DNA of 64,000 nt, taken from positions 410,542-474,541 of the forward strand of contig NZ_JANAVF010000005.1 in assembly GCF_024213195.1 (NCBI RefSeq), written 5' to 3'. The stretch's first letter is position 1, and the number at the start of each line of letters is the position of its first letter. The notes under the pieces were generated by a model. The model saw only the letters and a program-made list of their open reading frames with translations. It did no database searches and was not told where the DNA came from. Of the stretch, positions 36,624-46,064 are shown piece by piece. A program made the position numbers and the translations under genes. Source of the DNA: Streptomyces sp. TBY4 (GTDB lineage: Bacteria; Actinomycetota; Actinomycetes; Streptomycetales; Streptomycetaceae).

Positions 36624-36937
36624 CAGTTGCGGTCCTGGGACATGGTCGCCCAGAGGCCGTAGCCGTGCATGGCCTGCACGTCCCGTTCCATCTCCTCGCG
36701 GCTGCCGCTGGAGACGACCGCCCGGCCCTTGTGGTGGACGTCCATCATCAGCTTGTTCGCCTTGTCCTTGGAATAGCCGAAGTACGCCTGGAACACGTAC
36801 GTCACGTAGCTCATGAGGTTGACCGGGTCGTTGTGCACCAGGGTCACCCACGGGACGTCGGGTTCCGGGACCGCGAAGGTCTCTTCGGCCGATTCGGTGC
36901 GTTCGATCTCAACAGGAGCAACACTCACTTGTCCCAT
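36623..36937 (-). CDS. clpS: ATP-dependent Clp protease adaptor ClpS
   Basis: 104-aa adaptor that delivers N-degron substrates to ClpAP/ClpCP. Core: [69 protein letters not shown]. The binding-pocket residues around NDPVN and the HHKG segment are retained. ATG at 36937; a GTG 3 codons later is possible. It is transcribed away from pncB with an exact palindrome between them. Confidence 0.93.
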   Translation of the reverse strand: MGQVSVAPVEIERTESAEETFAVPEPDVPWVTLVHNDPVNLMSYVTYVFQAYFGYSKDKANKLMMDVHHKGRAVVSSGSREEMERDVQAMHGYGLWATMSQDRN

Positions 36938-36976
36938 GCTGCCACTGACAGGGGCCCGTCGCACAAACGGGTCCCT

Positions 36977-37001
36977 ACATCTCGTCACTTTGACGAGATG
37001 T
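36977..37001. promoter_or_regulatory. Perfect palindrome in the clpS-pncB divergent promoter
   Basis: ACATCTCGTCA-CTT-TGACGAGATGT: 11-bp perfect arms with a 3-nt spacer, ending 17 bp before the pncB ATG. Position and symmetry suit a repressor of pncB. An NrtR/NAD-type regulator is the obvious candidate for a niacin salvage gene, but this is inference; the regulator is not in this window. Confidence 0.65.
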
Positions 37002-37018
37002 GCGCTAGCATCCGTCGC

Positions 37019-38347
37019 ATGAACCCTGCGGACCTGGGCCTGCCGGTGGACGTGCCGTCGACAGCGCTCTTCACGGACCATTACGAGCTCACGATGCTGC
37101 AGGCCGCGCTGGCCAACGGCACGGCCGACCGCCGCTCCGTCTTCGAGGTCTTCACCCGGCGGCTGCCCGAGGGACGCCGCTACGGGGTGATCGCGGGCAC
37201 CGGCCGGGTGCTCGACGCGGTGGAGAACTTCCGCTTCGACGGCGCCGTACTGGAGTTCCTGCGCGAGCGGAACGTCGTCGACGCCCGCACCCTCGACTGG
37301 CTCGCCTCGTACCGCTTCTCCGGGGACATCTGGGGCTACCCGGAGGGCGAGGTCTACTTCCCCGGCTCCCCGGTCCTGCGCGTCGAGGGCAGCTTCGCCG
37401 AGTGCGTGCTGCTGGAGACCGTGATCCTGTCGATCCTCAACCACGACTCCGCGATCGCCGCGGCCGCCTCCCGGATGGCCTCGGCCGCCGGCGGCCGGCC
37501 GCTGATCGAGATGGGCGCCCGGCGCACGCACGAGCTGGCCGCCGTCGCCTCGGCGCGCGCCGCGTACGTCGGCGGCTTCACCTCCACCTCGGACCTGGCG
37601 GCCGGATTCCGGTACGGGATCCCGACGGTCGGCACCAGCGCGCACGCCTTCACCCTGCTGCACGACGACGAGCGGGACGCCTTCACCGCCCAGGTCGCCT
37701 CGCTGGGCAGCGGCACCACCCTGCTCGTGGACACCTACGACGTGGCGGAGGCGGTCAGGACGGCCGTCGAGGTCGCCGGGACGGGCCTCGGCGCCGTCCG
37801 CATCGACTCCGGGGACCTGCTGCTGGTCGCGCACCGGGTGCGGCAGCAGCTCGACGAGCTGGGGGCCACGGGGACGAAGATCGTGGTGACCTCCGACCTC
37901 GACGAGTACGCGATCGCCTCGCTGGCGGCCGCCCCGGTGGACGCGTACGGGGTCGGCACCCAGCTGGTGACGGGCAGCGGGCACCCGACGTGCTCGATGG
38001 TCTACAAGCTGGTGGCGCGGGCCGCCTCGGCCGATCCGAAGGCACCGCTGGTCTCGGTGGCGAAGAAGTCCTCCGGGGGCAAGACCTCCGTCGGGGGGCG
38101 CAAGTGGGCGGCGCGGCGGGTCGACGCCGAGGGGGTCGCGGAGGCGGAGGTCCTGGGAACCGGGCCGGTGCCGTCCGCGCTGGCGGACCGGCAGCTGCTC
38201 GTGGAGCTGGTCAAGGGGGGTGAGGTGGTGGCCCGCGAGTCCCTGGAGGCGGCCCGCGACCGCCACCGCGAGGCCCTGGCGGGGCTCCCGCTCTCCGCGA
38301 CGCAGCTCTCGCGGGGAGAGGCCGTGATCCCGACCGAGTACGCGTAG
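37019..38347 (+). CDS. pncB: Nicotinate phosphoribosyltransferase
   Basis: 442 aa, NAD salvage: nicotinate + PRPP to NaMN. Recognisable parts: [28 protein letters not shown], the PRPP/phosphate sites [51 protein letters not shown], and DTYDVAEAV...[12 protein letters not shown] [15 protein letters not shown]. The catalytic histidine is that in TSAHAF, as judged by family comparison. Start at 37019 follows a short leader. The next gene downstream is pncA, 259 bp on, separated by the dispersed repeat. Confidence 0.95.
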   Translation: MNPADLGLPVDVPSTALFTDHYELTMLQAALANGTADRRSVFEVFTRRLPEGRRYGVIAGTGRVLDAVENFRFDGAVLEFLRERNVVDARTLDWLASYRFSGDIWGYPEGEVYFPGSPVLRVEGSFAECVLLETVILSILNHDSAIAAAASRMASAAGGRPLIEMGARRTHELAAVASARAAYVGGFTSTSDLAAGFRYGIPTVGTSAHAFTLLHDDERDAFTAQVASLGSGTTLLVDTYDVAEAVRTAVEVAGTGLGAVRIDSGDLLLVAHRVRQQLDELGATGTKIVVTSDLDEYAIASLAAAPVDAYGVGTQLVTGSGHPTCSMVYKLVARAASADPKAPLVSVAKKSSGGKTSVGGRKWAARRVDAEGVAEAEVLGTGPVPSALADRQLLVELVKGGEVVARESLEAARDRHREALAGLPLSATQLSRGEAVIPTEYA

Positions 38348-38375
38348 CCCCCTGGGAGGGGCGGGTGCGGGCCCT

Positions 38376-38530
38376 GCGGGGCTTGTCCCCTACCCGCCCT
38401 TCCACCGTTCCCTGGGCTCCGCCCAGACCCGGTCCTCAAACGCCGGACGGGCTGGATGGGGCGCGGGCGCGCAGCGCCCGTAGGGGGTCTGGGGCGGAGC
38501 CCCAGTTTCGGGAAGGGGCGGGGTGGGGGA
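38376..38530. repeat. Dispersed repeat copy between pncB and pncA
   Basis: Contains CTACCCGCCCTTCCACCGTT and GTCCTCAAACGCCGGACGGG in the same order as at 31.9 kb, followed by an inverted GGGGTCTGGGGCGGAGCCCCAG hairpin. Its position between pncB and pncA suggests it can separate transcription units or be a neutral insertion. Confidence 0.7.
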
Positions 38531-38606
38531 AAGGCCCCGCAGGGCTCCCGCCGCCGCACCAGGACCGCTCCGCAGCACAGGAACACCCAACCGAAGGGCA
38601 CCGGAC

Positions 38607-39215
38607 ATGCACCGCGCACTGATCGTCGTCGACGTCCAGAACGACTTCTGCGAGGGCGGCAGCCTCGCGGTCACCGGCGGGGCCGACGTCGCCGCCGCCA
38701 TCACCGAGCTCATCGGCCAGGCCACCGCCGGCTACCGGCACGTCGTGGCCACCCGCGACCACCACGTCGACCCCGGGTCCCACTTCGCGCACCCCCCGGC
38801 CCAGCCGGACTACGAGACCTCCTGGCCGGTGCACTGCGTCGCCGGGACCGAGGGGGTGGGGTTCCACCCCAATTTCGCCCCGGCCGTCGCCTCGGGGGCC
38901 GTCGCGGCCGTCTTCGACAAGGGCGCGTACGAGGCCGCCTACAGCGGCTTCGAGGGCGCCGACGAGAACGGCGTCGGGCTCGCCCGGTGGCTCAGCGACC
39001 GGCAGGTCACCGAGGTCGACGTGGTCGGCATCGCCACCGACCACTGCGTGAAGGCCACCGCCCTGGACGCGGCCCGCGCGGGGTTCCGTACCCACGTGCT
39101 GCTGGACCTGACGGCCGGAGTGGCCCCGCACACCACCACCCGCGCCCTGGCCGAGCTCCGCGAGGCCGGGGTGGAGCTGAGCGGGACCCCCGTGGTCACC
39201 CCAGCAGGGCCCTGA
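38607..39215 (+). CDS. pncA: Nicotinamidase
   Basis: 202-aa amidohydrolase of the isochorismatase-like fold. The catalytic triad pattern is D (VVDVQNDFCEGG, D9), K (VFDKGAYE) and C (TDHCVKATALD); metal ligands HVDPGSHFAH are present. Converts nicotinamide to nicotinate, feeding PncB, so the two form an NAD salvage pair. ATG with AAGGG ~9 nt upstream. Ends inside the 3' end of a convergent small gene by 20 bp. Confidence 0.95.
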   Translation: MHRALIVVDVQNDFCEGGSLAVTGGADVAAAITELIGQATAGYRHVVATRDHHVDPGSHFAHPPAQPDYETSWPVHCVAGTEGVGFHPNFAPAVASGAVAAVFDKGAYEAAYSGFEGADENGVGLARWLSDRQVTEVDVVGIATDHCVKATALDAARAGFRTHVLLDLTAGVAPHTTTRALAELREAGVELSGTPVVTPAGP

Positions 39216-39519
39216 TCGGGTGCCACAGCTCGGCTGCCCGGTCGGGCGCGCAGCGCCACAGCAGGCCGTCGGGGTGGTGCAGGACGGCGGTGATCTCGTC
39301 CGGGGTGGGCGGCTGGGCGTTGCCGCGCAGGTAGACGGCGCGCATTCCGAGGTTCCGCAGCCTGGTCAGGGCGCGGGCCCGGTTCACCGCGTGCACCAGC
39401 ACGCGGACGTTTCCGCCCTCGGAAGTGCCGGCGACGGCGCCTTCCAGGGGCGGTCTGGGCAGCGTGAGCGCGACGACCACGCTGCCGCCTGGCAATCGGA
39501 CGAAACCTCCACCGGGCAT
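39196..39519 (-). CDS. Conserved hypothetical protein
   Basis: 107 aa, beta-rich N-terminus (GGGFVRLPGGSVVVALTLPRPPLEGAV), then a helix with GGNVRVLVHAVNRARALTRLRNLGMRAVYLRGN, then PTPDEITAVLHHPDGLLWRCAPDRAAELWHPIRALLG. ATG with GGGAG 8 nt upstream. No family recognised. Overlaps the pncA end and is followed on the other side by a hairpin terminator for the protease. Confidence 0.7.
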   Translation of the reverse strand: MPGGGFVRLPGGSVVVALTLPRPPLEGAVAGTSEGGNVRVLVHAVNRARALTRLRNLGMRAVYLRGNAQPPTPDEITAVLHHPDGLLWRCAPDRAAELWHPIRALLG

Positions 39520-39568
39520 GTCTTCATCTCCCCCGTCAATAAGAAACTCAGCCCACGCATCTAAACGC

Positions 39569-39604
39569 GATCGGCCGCCGCCCGCTAGAGGGCGACGGCC
39601 GATC
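39569..39604 (-). terminator. Terminator of the M6 protease gene
   Basis: Stem GATCGGCCGCCGCCC / GGGCGACGGCCGATC with one mismatch, loop GCTAGA, 27 bp after the protease stop and between it and the hypothetical gene. Confidence 0.8.
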
Positions 39605-39630
39605 ATGTTTTGACCTGCGGTTTTACCGAA

Positions 39631-42036
39631 TTACTTGACGGAGGGACCGACCTCGACCGTCATGACGAGACCGTCGTAGGTCTCCTTCACGATCTTGATC
39701 TTGGTGTTGGTGTCAGTGGTCTTCACCGAACCGGTCGGGTTCTCGTCGTAGTAGTACTTGCCCTTGTGGTCGTCGAAGACCAGCTGGGCGGGCTTCGGCT
39801 TCAGGAAGAGCTCCTGGCCGTTCTTGTGCAGGGTGATCGCATCCGTCTTGTAGGCGCTGAAGGCGGCGTCGTACGGCTGGATCTTGTTGCGCAGCAGGGT
39901 GCCGTCCGACCACTTCATCGGCTTGGCGTTGGCGTCGATCGGGAGGATCAGACCGGCGCCGGGGTGCTGGCTGGTGTTGTTGTCCTTCTGGGAGGTGTCC
40001 CACTGCCAGATCAGGAGACCGTCCTGGTAGGCGTAGTGCTCGACCCAGTTCGGCTTGGTGTTGGCGAAGCCGAAGTTGTACGGACCGACCTTGAGGGTCT
40101 TGTCGTACGAGACGTAGCGGCGGTTCTCGGCCAGGTAGTACTGGGCGTACTCCTTGGTGAAGCCGGCGCCGACGCGGGAGAAGCCCTTGCCGGTCCAGCC
40201 GTTGTCGCCGTTCTCGGCACCGTCGGTGAACAGCGTGGAGCCGTCCGCCGTGATGCTGAGCGCGTCGCCCGTGAAGCCCTTGCCGCCCGCGCCGCCGTCC
40301 GTCTGGTAGCGGAAGCGGAGGTCGACCTTCTTGCCCGCGTAGTTGTTCAGCGAGTAGTTCAGGTTCTTCCAGCCGCCCGAGACGCCGGTGAGCGACGGGC
40401 TGTTGGAGGCGTCGACCGGGATGGCCACGCCGTCGGCGGTGCCGGCCAGCGCGGTCCAGGTGGCGCCGCCGTCGGTGGAGACCTCCGTGTACAGGAAGTC
40501 GTACTCCGCCTCGATGTCCCACCAGCCCTTGAGCGACAGGGCCGCGGAGGACTTGCCGGTCAGGTCGACCGAGCGGGTGAGGGTGTTCTTGAGGTCGTCA
40601 CCCATGTTGCTCCACCACTGCGAGGAACCCTCGGCGGGAGCGACGATCTCGGTGGTGACCTTCTTCTTCGGCAGCTCGACGACGAGCGCCTGCTTGTCCT
40701 TGGTGTTGTACGCCGACACACCCAGCTTGTGGGTGGACTTCGTCGCGGCCTTGGCCCTGTCGTAGTTCAGCCAGCCCAGCTGGAGCTTGTCCCAGGCCGT
40801 CATGTCGCCCGGGAGGTCGCCTATGGAGTCCTTGCCGGTGCCGAGCCAGGAGCCGGCCGACATCAGGGACCAGAAGCCGACCGAGTTCTCGCCGCCACCG
40901 GAGGTGTCGTAGAGGTCGGGCAGACCCAGGTCGTGGCCGTACTCGTGCGCGAAGACGCCGAGGCCGCCGTTCTCGGGCTGCATCGTGTAGTCGCCGACCC
41001 AGATGCCGGTGCTGCCGATCTGGGTGCCGCCGGCCTTGTTGTTCGCCGGGCCGGTCTTGCCCGCCTCGGTGCCGTAGGCGTACCAGCGGTGCGCCCACAG
41101 TGCGCCCGGGCCCTGCACGCCGCCGCCGGCCGACTCGTCCTCGCCCGCGTGGACGATCTGGAAGTGGTCGATGTAGCCGTCGGGCTCGTTGAAGTTGCCG
41201 TCGCCGTCGAAGTCGTAGCGGTCCCAGAGGTCGTACTGGGCCAGCTGCGCCTTGATCTGGGCGTCGGTCTTCCCGGCCTTCTTCTGGCCCTCGGCCCAGG
41301 CGGTCACGCCGTCCTTGACCGTGTCCCAGACGTTGGCGCAGTTGGACTGGCCGCAGTAGTTCGAGCCGTAACGGGCCTCGTTGTACGGGACCTTGACCCA
41401 GTCGGACACGTCGCCGTCGACCGAGTAGCGGCCCGAGGAGGTCTTCTCGTAGTAGGTCTTCAGCGAGTGCTTGCCGGCGCCGGTACCGAAGTACAGGTCC
41501 TGGAAGTACGCGCGGTTGAAGTCCTTGCGCCAGGCCGTGCTGTTGTTCGTCGAGCGGTCGGGCTGGGCGATCTGGTTGTGCAGCGGGCCGGCGTCGCCGC
41601 CGTACTTGGGCGCCGGCGGCTTGGGGCCGGGGCCGTCCGGGTCGAACATGGTGGTCTTGTCCACCTGGTCGCCGAACTCGACGAGGATCGTGAAGATCTT
41701 GTCGGTCTTCTCGCGGCCGAGCTCGACGTACTTCTTCTCGTCGAGCTTGACGACCTTGGAGGCGCCCCGCTGCTCGACGTCCTTCTTGCCGCTCAGCACC
41801 TGCTCCAGGGCGGCCTTGCGGGCCTGCTCCTGCTGCTTGCTGAACGGGCCCTCGAGGTCGTGGTCGACCTTCTCCTTGGAAGGAGCGGTCGGGTCCTGAC
41901 GCTCCGCGGCAGACACCTTCGCACCCGGGTCTGCCTGAGCCATCGTGAAAGCGGCGCCGGTGGCCGCCGTCGCCGCCAGGGTCACACCGACTGCGGTCGC
42001 GCGCAGTGCTCTTCTTCTGGCCGAATTGCTGGTCAC
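39631..42036 (-). CDS. Secreted M6 metalloprotease (immune inhibitor A-like)
   Basis: 801 aa. Signal peptide ~1-36 (basic SARRRALRA, hydrophobic core VGVTLAATAATGAAF, AQA cleavage). M6 peptidase domain with zinc motif H364-E-Y-G-H368-D-L-G-L-P-D374 and downstream MSAG Met-turn (WSLMSAGSWLG). The C-terminal half has two beta-sandwich regions (ALSLKGWWDIEAEYDFLYTEVSTDGGATW; a repeated GDALSITADGSTLFTDGAENGDNGWT) and ends at WTLVFD-like segments. Begins GTG 42036 with GGGAGGGG ~11 nt upstream. Active extracellular protease; not an operon. Confidence 0.93.
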   Translation of the reverse strand: MTSNSARRRALRATAVGVTLAATAATGAAFTMAQADPGAKVSAAERQDPTAPSKEKVDHDLEGPFSKQQEQARKAALEQVLSGKKDVEQRGASKVVKLDEKKYVELGREKTDKIFTILVEFGDQVDKTTMFDPDGPGPKPPAPKYGGDAGPLHNQIAQPDRSTNNSTAWRKDFNRAYFQDLYFGTGAGKHSLKTYYEKTSSGRYSVDGDVSDWVKVPYNEARYGSNYCGQSNCANVWDTVKDGVTAWAEGQKKAGKTDAQIKAQLAQYDLWDRYDFDGDGNFNEPDGYIDHFQIVHAGEDESAGGGVQGPGALWAHRWYAYGTEAGKTGPANNKAGGTQIGSTGIWVGDYTMQPENGGLGVFAHEYGHDLGLPDLYDTSGGGENSVGFWSLMSAGSWLGTGKDSIGDLPGDMTAWDKLQLGWLNYDRAKAATKSTHKLGVSAYNTKDKQALVVELPKKKVTTEIVAPAEGSSQWWSNMGDDLKNTLTRSVDLTGKSSAALSLKGWWDIEAEYDFLYTEVSTDGGATWTALAGTADGVAIPVDASNSPSLTGVSGGWKNLNYSLNNYAGKKVDLRFRYQTDGGAGGKGFTGDALSITADGSTLFTDGAENGDNGWTGKGFSRVGAGFTKEYAQYYLAENRRYVSYDKTLKVGPYNFGFANTKPNWVEHYAYQDGLLIWQWDTSQKDNNTSQHPGAGLILPIDANAKPMKWSDGTLLRNKIQPYDAAFSAYKTDAITLHKNGQELFLKPKPAQLVFDDHKGKYYYDENPTGSVKTTDTNTKIKIVKETYDGLVMTVEVGPSVK

Positions 42037-42580
42037 TTGATGTCGTTCCCCTCCCGCGGCCGCCCAGTGGTGCGGAACTTCTCCGAAGGAGTGGGGGGTT
42101 CCGTGCGGCGCGCGTCTCAAGTGACGACATTTGACCGGAGACTCGCAAGAAAAGACAGACCTTGACTTGTTCCTTACAACTGCACTATGCGGTCACCGAG
42201 TTCCGGTATCCGGACGTTTGACGGCCATATCGGACGAACGACGCTTCCGGTCCCTCAACGGACGTCCCGGGACCTCGACACCGGACCTCGACACCGGGTC
42301 TCGACGCCGGACCTCGACGCGGGGCCTCGACGCGGGGCCTCGACACCCGGCCTCGACACCCGGCCTCGGCCCATCGAACCCCACCGGCCCCGCACGCCCC
42401 TCACCGCCCCCCCGACCCCAGGGGTGCCCCCCGTGCGCCCCCCGTGCTCCGCTGCTTCCGGTCGCGTGGGTGAGGTCGTGCTTACCGGCAGTTCCGCTCG
42501 GGCATCCACCGTCGTAGAGTCACTCGGCGCCAGACCTGGCCGAGCCGGCTCCCCCTCCCGCTTCGAGGACGGATATCGCC
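42037..42580. repeat. Intergenic region with 13-bp tandem repeats, no gene
   Basis: Between the divergent protease and small membrane protein. Bases 42271-42369 contain about seven and a half tandem 13-bp units around GACCTCGACACCG, with the period locked to 13 and drift between units. The rest is GC-rich, with a possible promoter region for the protease near 42100-42180 (less GC-rich). I do not call a gene. Confidence 0.75.
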
Positions 42581-42895
42581 ATGCCGCGTCCGACTGCCGC
42601 ACAGCTCGCCTACGGGTCCGCCACCGTCATCGTCTCGACGATCGCCATGCTGCTGCTCTCGCAGACGCGTACGGGACTCGGCGTCGCGGTCATCTCCGCC
42701 GCCGCCCTCGCCCTCGGGGTCCTCGTCGCCCTCACCGTCCCGCTGCCCCGGCGGCGCGGGCGGCACGCGGCGACCCGTACGAGGACCACCACCGCCTCCC
42801 CGTACCCGGCGGGCCCCGCCGCCGTGCCGCAGGGCGTGCCGGCGGGCGCCCCGGCCCCCGCCCCGGCCGCGGCCGAGCACCCCGTGCACCACTGA
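42581..42895 (+). CDS. Small membrane protein
   Basis: 104 aa. One or two helices (AYGSATVIVSTIAMLLLSQ and VAVISAAALALGVLVALTVPL), a basic segment (RRRGRHAATRTR) and a Pro/Ala-rich C-terminus ending in HPVHH. ATG with GAGGA ~9 nt upstream. Followed by a strong terminator. No family recognised. Confidence 0.7.
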   Translation: MPRPTAAQLAYGSATVIVSTIAMLLLSQTRTGLGVAVISAAALALGVLVALTVPLPRRRGRHAATRTRTTTASPYPAGPAAVPQGVPAGAPAPAPAAAEHPVHH

Positions 42896-42915
42896 CCCGG
42901 CCCGCGCACAGCGCG

Positions 42916-42952
42916 GCGCGGGCGGCCTCCCCCGTGGGGAGACCGCCCGCGC
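42916..42952. terminator. Bidirectional terminator
   Basis: Long stem GCGCGGGCGGcCTCCCC / GGGGAGaCCGCCCGCGC around CGT, between the convergent small membrane protein and RDD gene ends. Confidence 0.8.
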
Positions 42953-42989
42953 GTACCGGACCGGGTGCTTCCGGGTGCTTCTCGTACTC

Positions 42990-43766
42990 CTAAGTGGCTT
43001 GGACCACCACGGTCTTGCCCACCTTGTCGTGCAGGCCCTGCTTGTAGGGCTTGTCGACGAGCATGGAGATGATGAGCGCGATCGGCCACAGGCAGAAGCA
43101 GCAGATCAGCGTCGGCAGCCAGAGCACGGCGGCGCGGGAGAGCGCGGCATTGGACTGCGGGACGCTGCCGTCGTTGAGCATCGCGACGCGCAGGCCCATC
43201 CACTTCTTGCCGAGGGTCTGGCCGTTCTTCTTGACGAACCACCAGTCGTAGCCGACGTAGGCGACGATCGAGATCAGCGTCATGACCAGGCCGGTGCCGC
43301 TGTAGGACTTGGTGATGACCTCGGTGACGTCCTCGCCCTTGTTCGTCTCCACCGTGTAGCGGTTGCGGTCACCGGTCAGGAGCTGGAGGACGAACAGCGG
43401 CACGGCGACGATCAGCAGGTCGATGACGCGGGCGGCGAGCCGCTTGCCGAAGTCGGCGAGCGGCGGCATCCCGGCGAGCGGGTCGGGCATGCCGTAGCCG
43501 CCGCCACCGCCGTACGGGTCGCCACCGCCGGGGCCACCGCCGTACGGGGGCGGCGGGGGCGGGTAGCCGCCTCCCCCGGGCGGGGGCGGGGGCGGAAAGC
43601 CCCCTCCGCCTCCGGGCGGGGGAGGCGGCGGGAAGCCTCCGCCGGCACCTGCGGGCGGCGAGCCGTACGGCGAACCACCCGACGGCGGAGGCGTCGGTTC
43701 CTGGGGCTTCTTGAGGAACGGGTCGTCCTCGGGCGGCTGGCCCGGCGGCGGCTGGTCGGTGCTCAT
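42990..43766 (-). CDS. RDD-family membrane protein, Pro-rich
   Basis: 258 aa. N-terminal ~95 residues are Pro/Gly-rich with repeated GGGFPPPPPPGGGG, then an RDD domain with three helices: DFGKRLAARVIDLLIVAVPLFVLQLL (RDD signature), TLGKKWMGLRVAML and SRAAVLWLPTLICCFCLWPIALIISMLV. RDD proteins are ill-defined transporters or sensors. Adjacent to a second RDD protein (78 bp apart on the same strand). Confidence 0.85.
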   Translation of the reverse strand: MSTDQPPPGQPPEDDPFLKKPQEPTPPPSGGSPYGSPPAGAGGGFPPPPPPGGGGGFPPPPPPGGGGYPPPPPPYGGGPGGGDPYGGGGGYGMPDPLAGMPPLADFGKRLAARVIDLLIVAVPLFVLQLLTGDRNRYTVETNKGEDVTEVITKSYSGTGLVMTLISIVAYVGYDWWFVKKNGQTLGKKWMGLRVAMLNDGSVPQSNAALSRAAVLWLPTLICCFCLWPIALIISMLVDKPYKQGLHDKVGKTVVVQAT

Positions 43767-43844
43767 GGCCCGAGTCGAACCCGGCCCGGAGCGGCCCGCA
43801 ACGGGGACGCGTCCATTCGGGGGAACCGGGGGGCGGGGGCCGGC

Positions 43845-46064
43845 CTAGCGGGCCACGTACGTGCGTGCGGCGCGGTCGTGGAGGGTCCGGCGGCGTCTGC
43901 GGTCCGCGAGGGCCCACAGGGCCCCGGGGAGGCCCAGGAGGGCGTACACCAGCCAGCGGCGCAGCGCGGCGCCGAAGCCGGGCGGGCGCAGCGTGGCGGT
44001 GGCCAGGACCCGTACGCCGAGCAGCTTCTTGCCCGGGGTGCGGCCCCAGCGGGCGGTGGGCAGGGCCTCGTAGAAGACGCCGAAGAGGAGGACGGCTCCC
44101 AGTACGAGGCCCAGCGAGCCCGCGGTGGTCCCGTCGAGCAGCCACACGGTGGTGGTCCGGCCGGCCGCCCGGGCGGCGTCGACCTTGGCCTGGAGGTGCG
44201 CGGTCGTCGCCGGCACGAGGGGCAGGGCCACCCCGGTCGCGACGGCGGCGTACACGAAGGAGTCCAGCAGCCGGGCCGTCGCGCGGCGCACGAGCCCGGC
44301 GGGGCGCACGGCCCGCTCCGCCATCCGCTCGAACACCGCGCGGCCGGTCCCCTCGGGACGCTGCGGGAGCTCTGCCGCCGCCGGAACCGTCGTCCGGCCC
44401 GGGGCGGGGCGCTCCCCCGGCTCCGCGTCCGGGTCCGCCGGGGCGGCGGGCCGCGCGGTGGCCTGCCCGGCGGCCGCCCGGGCCGAAGCCGCGGCCGCGG
44501 CCGCGCCGACCGGGGAGGGCGCCGACAGGATCCCGATCCCCCGGGACCCGCCGGGGGCTGCGGAACGGGTCCCTCCGGGGGCTGCGGAACCTGACGCCTG
44601 CGCGGGCAGACCGGCAGCCCCGGGGGCCGCCTGCGCCTGCGCCTGCGCCGAGCGGTGCGCCGGGGGCTGGGCTTGCGGCTGGGCCTGGCGTTGGGCCCGG
44701 TGTTGAGCCTGGGCCTGCGGCTGGGCCTGGGCCTGGTGCTGGCCCTGGGCCAGGTGTTGGGCCTGATGCCGGTCCTGGACCAGATGCTGATCCTGACCCT
44801 GGCCCTGCGCCTGCTGCTCGCCCCGGACCAGACGCTGATCCTGGTGCTGACCCTGGCCCTGCCCCTGCTGCTCGCCCAGGACCAGACGCTGGTCCTGGGC
44901 CTGCGGCCCGGGCCGAGCCTGGTGCTGATCCTGGGCCGGGCGCTGATCCCGATCCTGCGGACGGGACTGGGCCTGGTGTTGGGCCTGCATCGGCTCCGGG
45001 GCCGCGGCCGGGTGGGCCGTAGGGGCCGGGACCGGCGTGCGGGCCAGGGAGATCCCGGCGGGCCGGGCGGCGGGGCCCTCCTCGTGGCCCCAGGACACCC
45101 GGCGGTCGCGCGGCCCGCCGAACCCGGACTGCTGGAGCGGATCCACCTGCCAGCCGGCGGGCTCGGCCCCGGCCTCCGCCGCCGAAGCGGGCTCGGCGCA
45201 GGACTCGACCTCCGCCCGGGAGACGGACTCCGCCCAGGACTCGACCTCCGACGGCGGAGCGGGCTCCGCCCGGGAAGCGGCGGGCTCGGGCCAGGCCCCC
45301 GGCTGCGCACCCGAAGAGCCCCCCGCTCCGGCAGCCGCAGACTCCGACTGCCTCCGCGAAGGGGTCTCCGACCCGGCTTCCGCCGGCTCCGCCCAGGGCC
45401 CCGGCTGCGCACCCGGAACGCTCCCCTGCCCCGCAGCGGCCGGCTCCGGCCACGGCGCGGGGGCCGGAGCCGGGCTCCCGCCCGGGGACGCCGCGGAGCC
45501 AGTGGGCTCCGGCCAGGACCCCGGCTGCGCACGCGAAGAGGCCCCCACCCCGGCAGCGGCAGACTCCCCCCCAGGGGCCTCCGACCCGGCGGCGGCCGGC
45601 TCCGGCCACGGCGCGGGGGCCAGGGCCGGGCTCCCGCCCGGGGACGCCGCGGAGCCAGTGGGCTCCGGCCAGGACCCCGGCTGCGCACGCGGAGAGGTCT
45701 CCGACCCGGCTGCGGCCGACTCACGCCAAGGGGGCTGCGACCCGGCGGCGGCCGGCTCACGCCAAGGGGTCTCCGACCCGGCAGCGGCCGGCTCCGGCCA
45801 CGGCGCGGGGGACGGGATCCGGGCCGGGGTCGGGGCGGGGCGGGGCACCGGGTGGCGTTCCGGGGTGCGCAGGGCCTCGTGCGCGCCCGTCTGGTCGAGG
45901 AACACCGGACCCGTCTCGTCGGCAGGGGCCGCCGGGCGGCTCGTACCGGGAACCCAGTTCAGGCCGTTCCAGAACCTGACGTACCCGGGGATGGACGGAT
46001 CGGGGTAATAGCCCTCGCGGGCCGCGTGCTCGCCGTCACCAGGGGAGGCCGTCAATGTCCCCAA
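43845..46064 (-). CDS. RDD-family protein with long low-complexity region
   Basis: 739 aa. N-terminal DUF2510-like motif (YYPDPSIPGYVRFWNGLNWVPGT), then ~450 residues of low complexity: PWPEPAAAGSE/GS units (~90-230) and Gln-rich QAQGQGQDQHLV-type repeats (~370-480), then the C-terminal RDD domain from ~585 (LVRRATARLLDSFVYAAVATGVALPLV; GRTPGKKLLGVRVL; LVYALLGLPGALWALADRRRRRTLHDRAARTYV). The repeats suit a flexible extracytoplasmic or cytoplasmic linker. Repeats make assembly errors and length variation likely. It is divergent from ssgG with a 318-bp spacer. Confidence 0.85.
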   Translation of the reverse strand: MGTLTASPGDGEHAAREGYYPDPSIPGYVRFWNGLNWVPGTSRPAAPADETGPVFLDQTGAHEALRTPERHPVPRPAPTPARIPSPAPWPEPAAAGSETPWREPAAAGSQPPWRESAAAGSETSPRAQPGSWPEPTGSAASPGGSPALAPAPWPEPAAAGSEAPGGESAAAGVGASSRAQPGSWPEPTGSAASPGGSPAPAPAPWPEPAAAGQGSVPGAQPGPWAEPAEAGSETPSRRQSESAAAGAGGSSGAQPGAWPEPAASRAEPAPPSEVESWAESVSRAEVESCAEPASAAEAGAEPAGWQVDPLQQSGFGGPRDRRVSWGHEEGPAARPAGISLARTPVPAPTAHPAAAPEPMQAQHQAQSRPQDRDQRPAQDQHQARPGPQAQDQRLVLGEQQGQGQGQHQDQRLVRGEQQAQGQGQDQHLVQDRHQAQHLAQGQHQAQAQPQAQAQHRAQRQAQPQAQPPAHRSAQAQAQAAPGAAGLPAQASGSAAPGGTRSAAPGGSRGIGILSAPSPVGAAAAAASARAAAGQATARPAAPADPDAEPGERPAPGRTTVPAAAELPQRPEGTGRAVFERMAERAVRPAGLVRRATARLLDSFVYAAVATGVALPLVPATTAHLQAKVDAARAAGRTTTVWLLDGTTAGSLGLVLGAVLLFGVFYEALPTARWGRTPGKKLLGVRVLATATLRPPGFGAALRRWLVYALLGLPGALWALADRRRRRTLHDRAARTYVAR

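Noticed and set aside
39610..42165. Long frame antisense to the M6 protease
   Set aside because: Opposite strand of a gene with an intact HExxH motif; Val/Leu/Gly-rich shadow.
42271..42369. Tandem repeats looking like a CRISPR array
   Set aside because: Units are contiguous 13-mers with no spacers and no cas genes.
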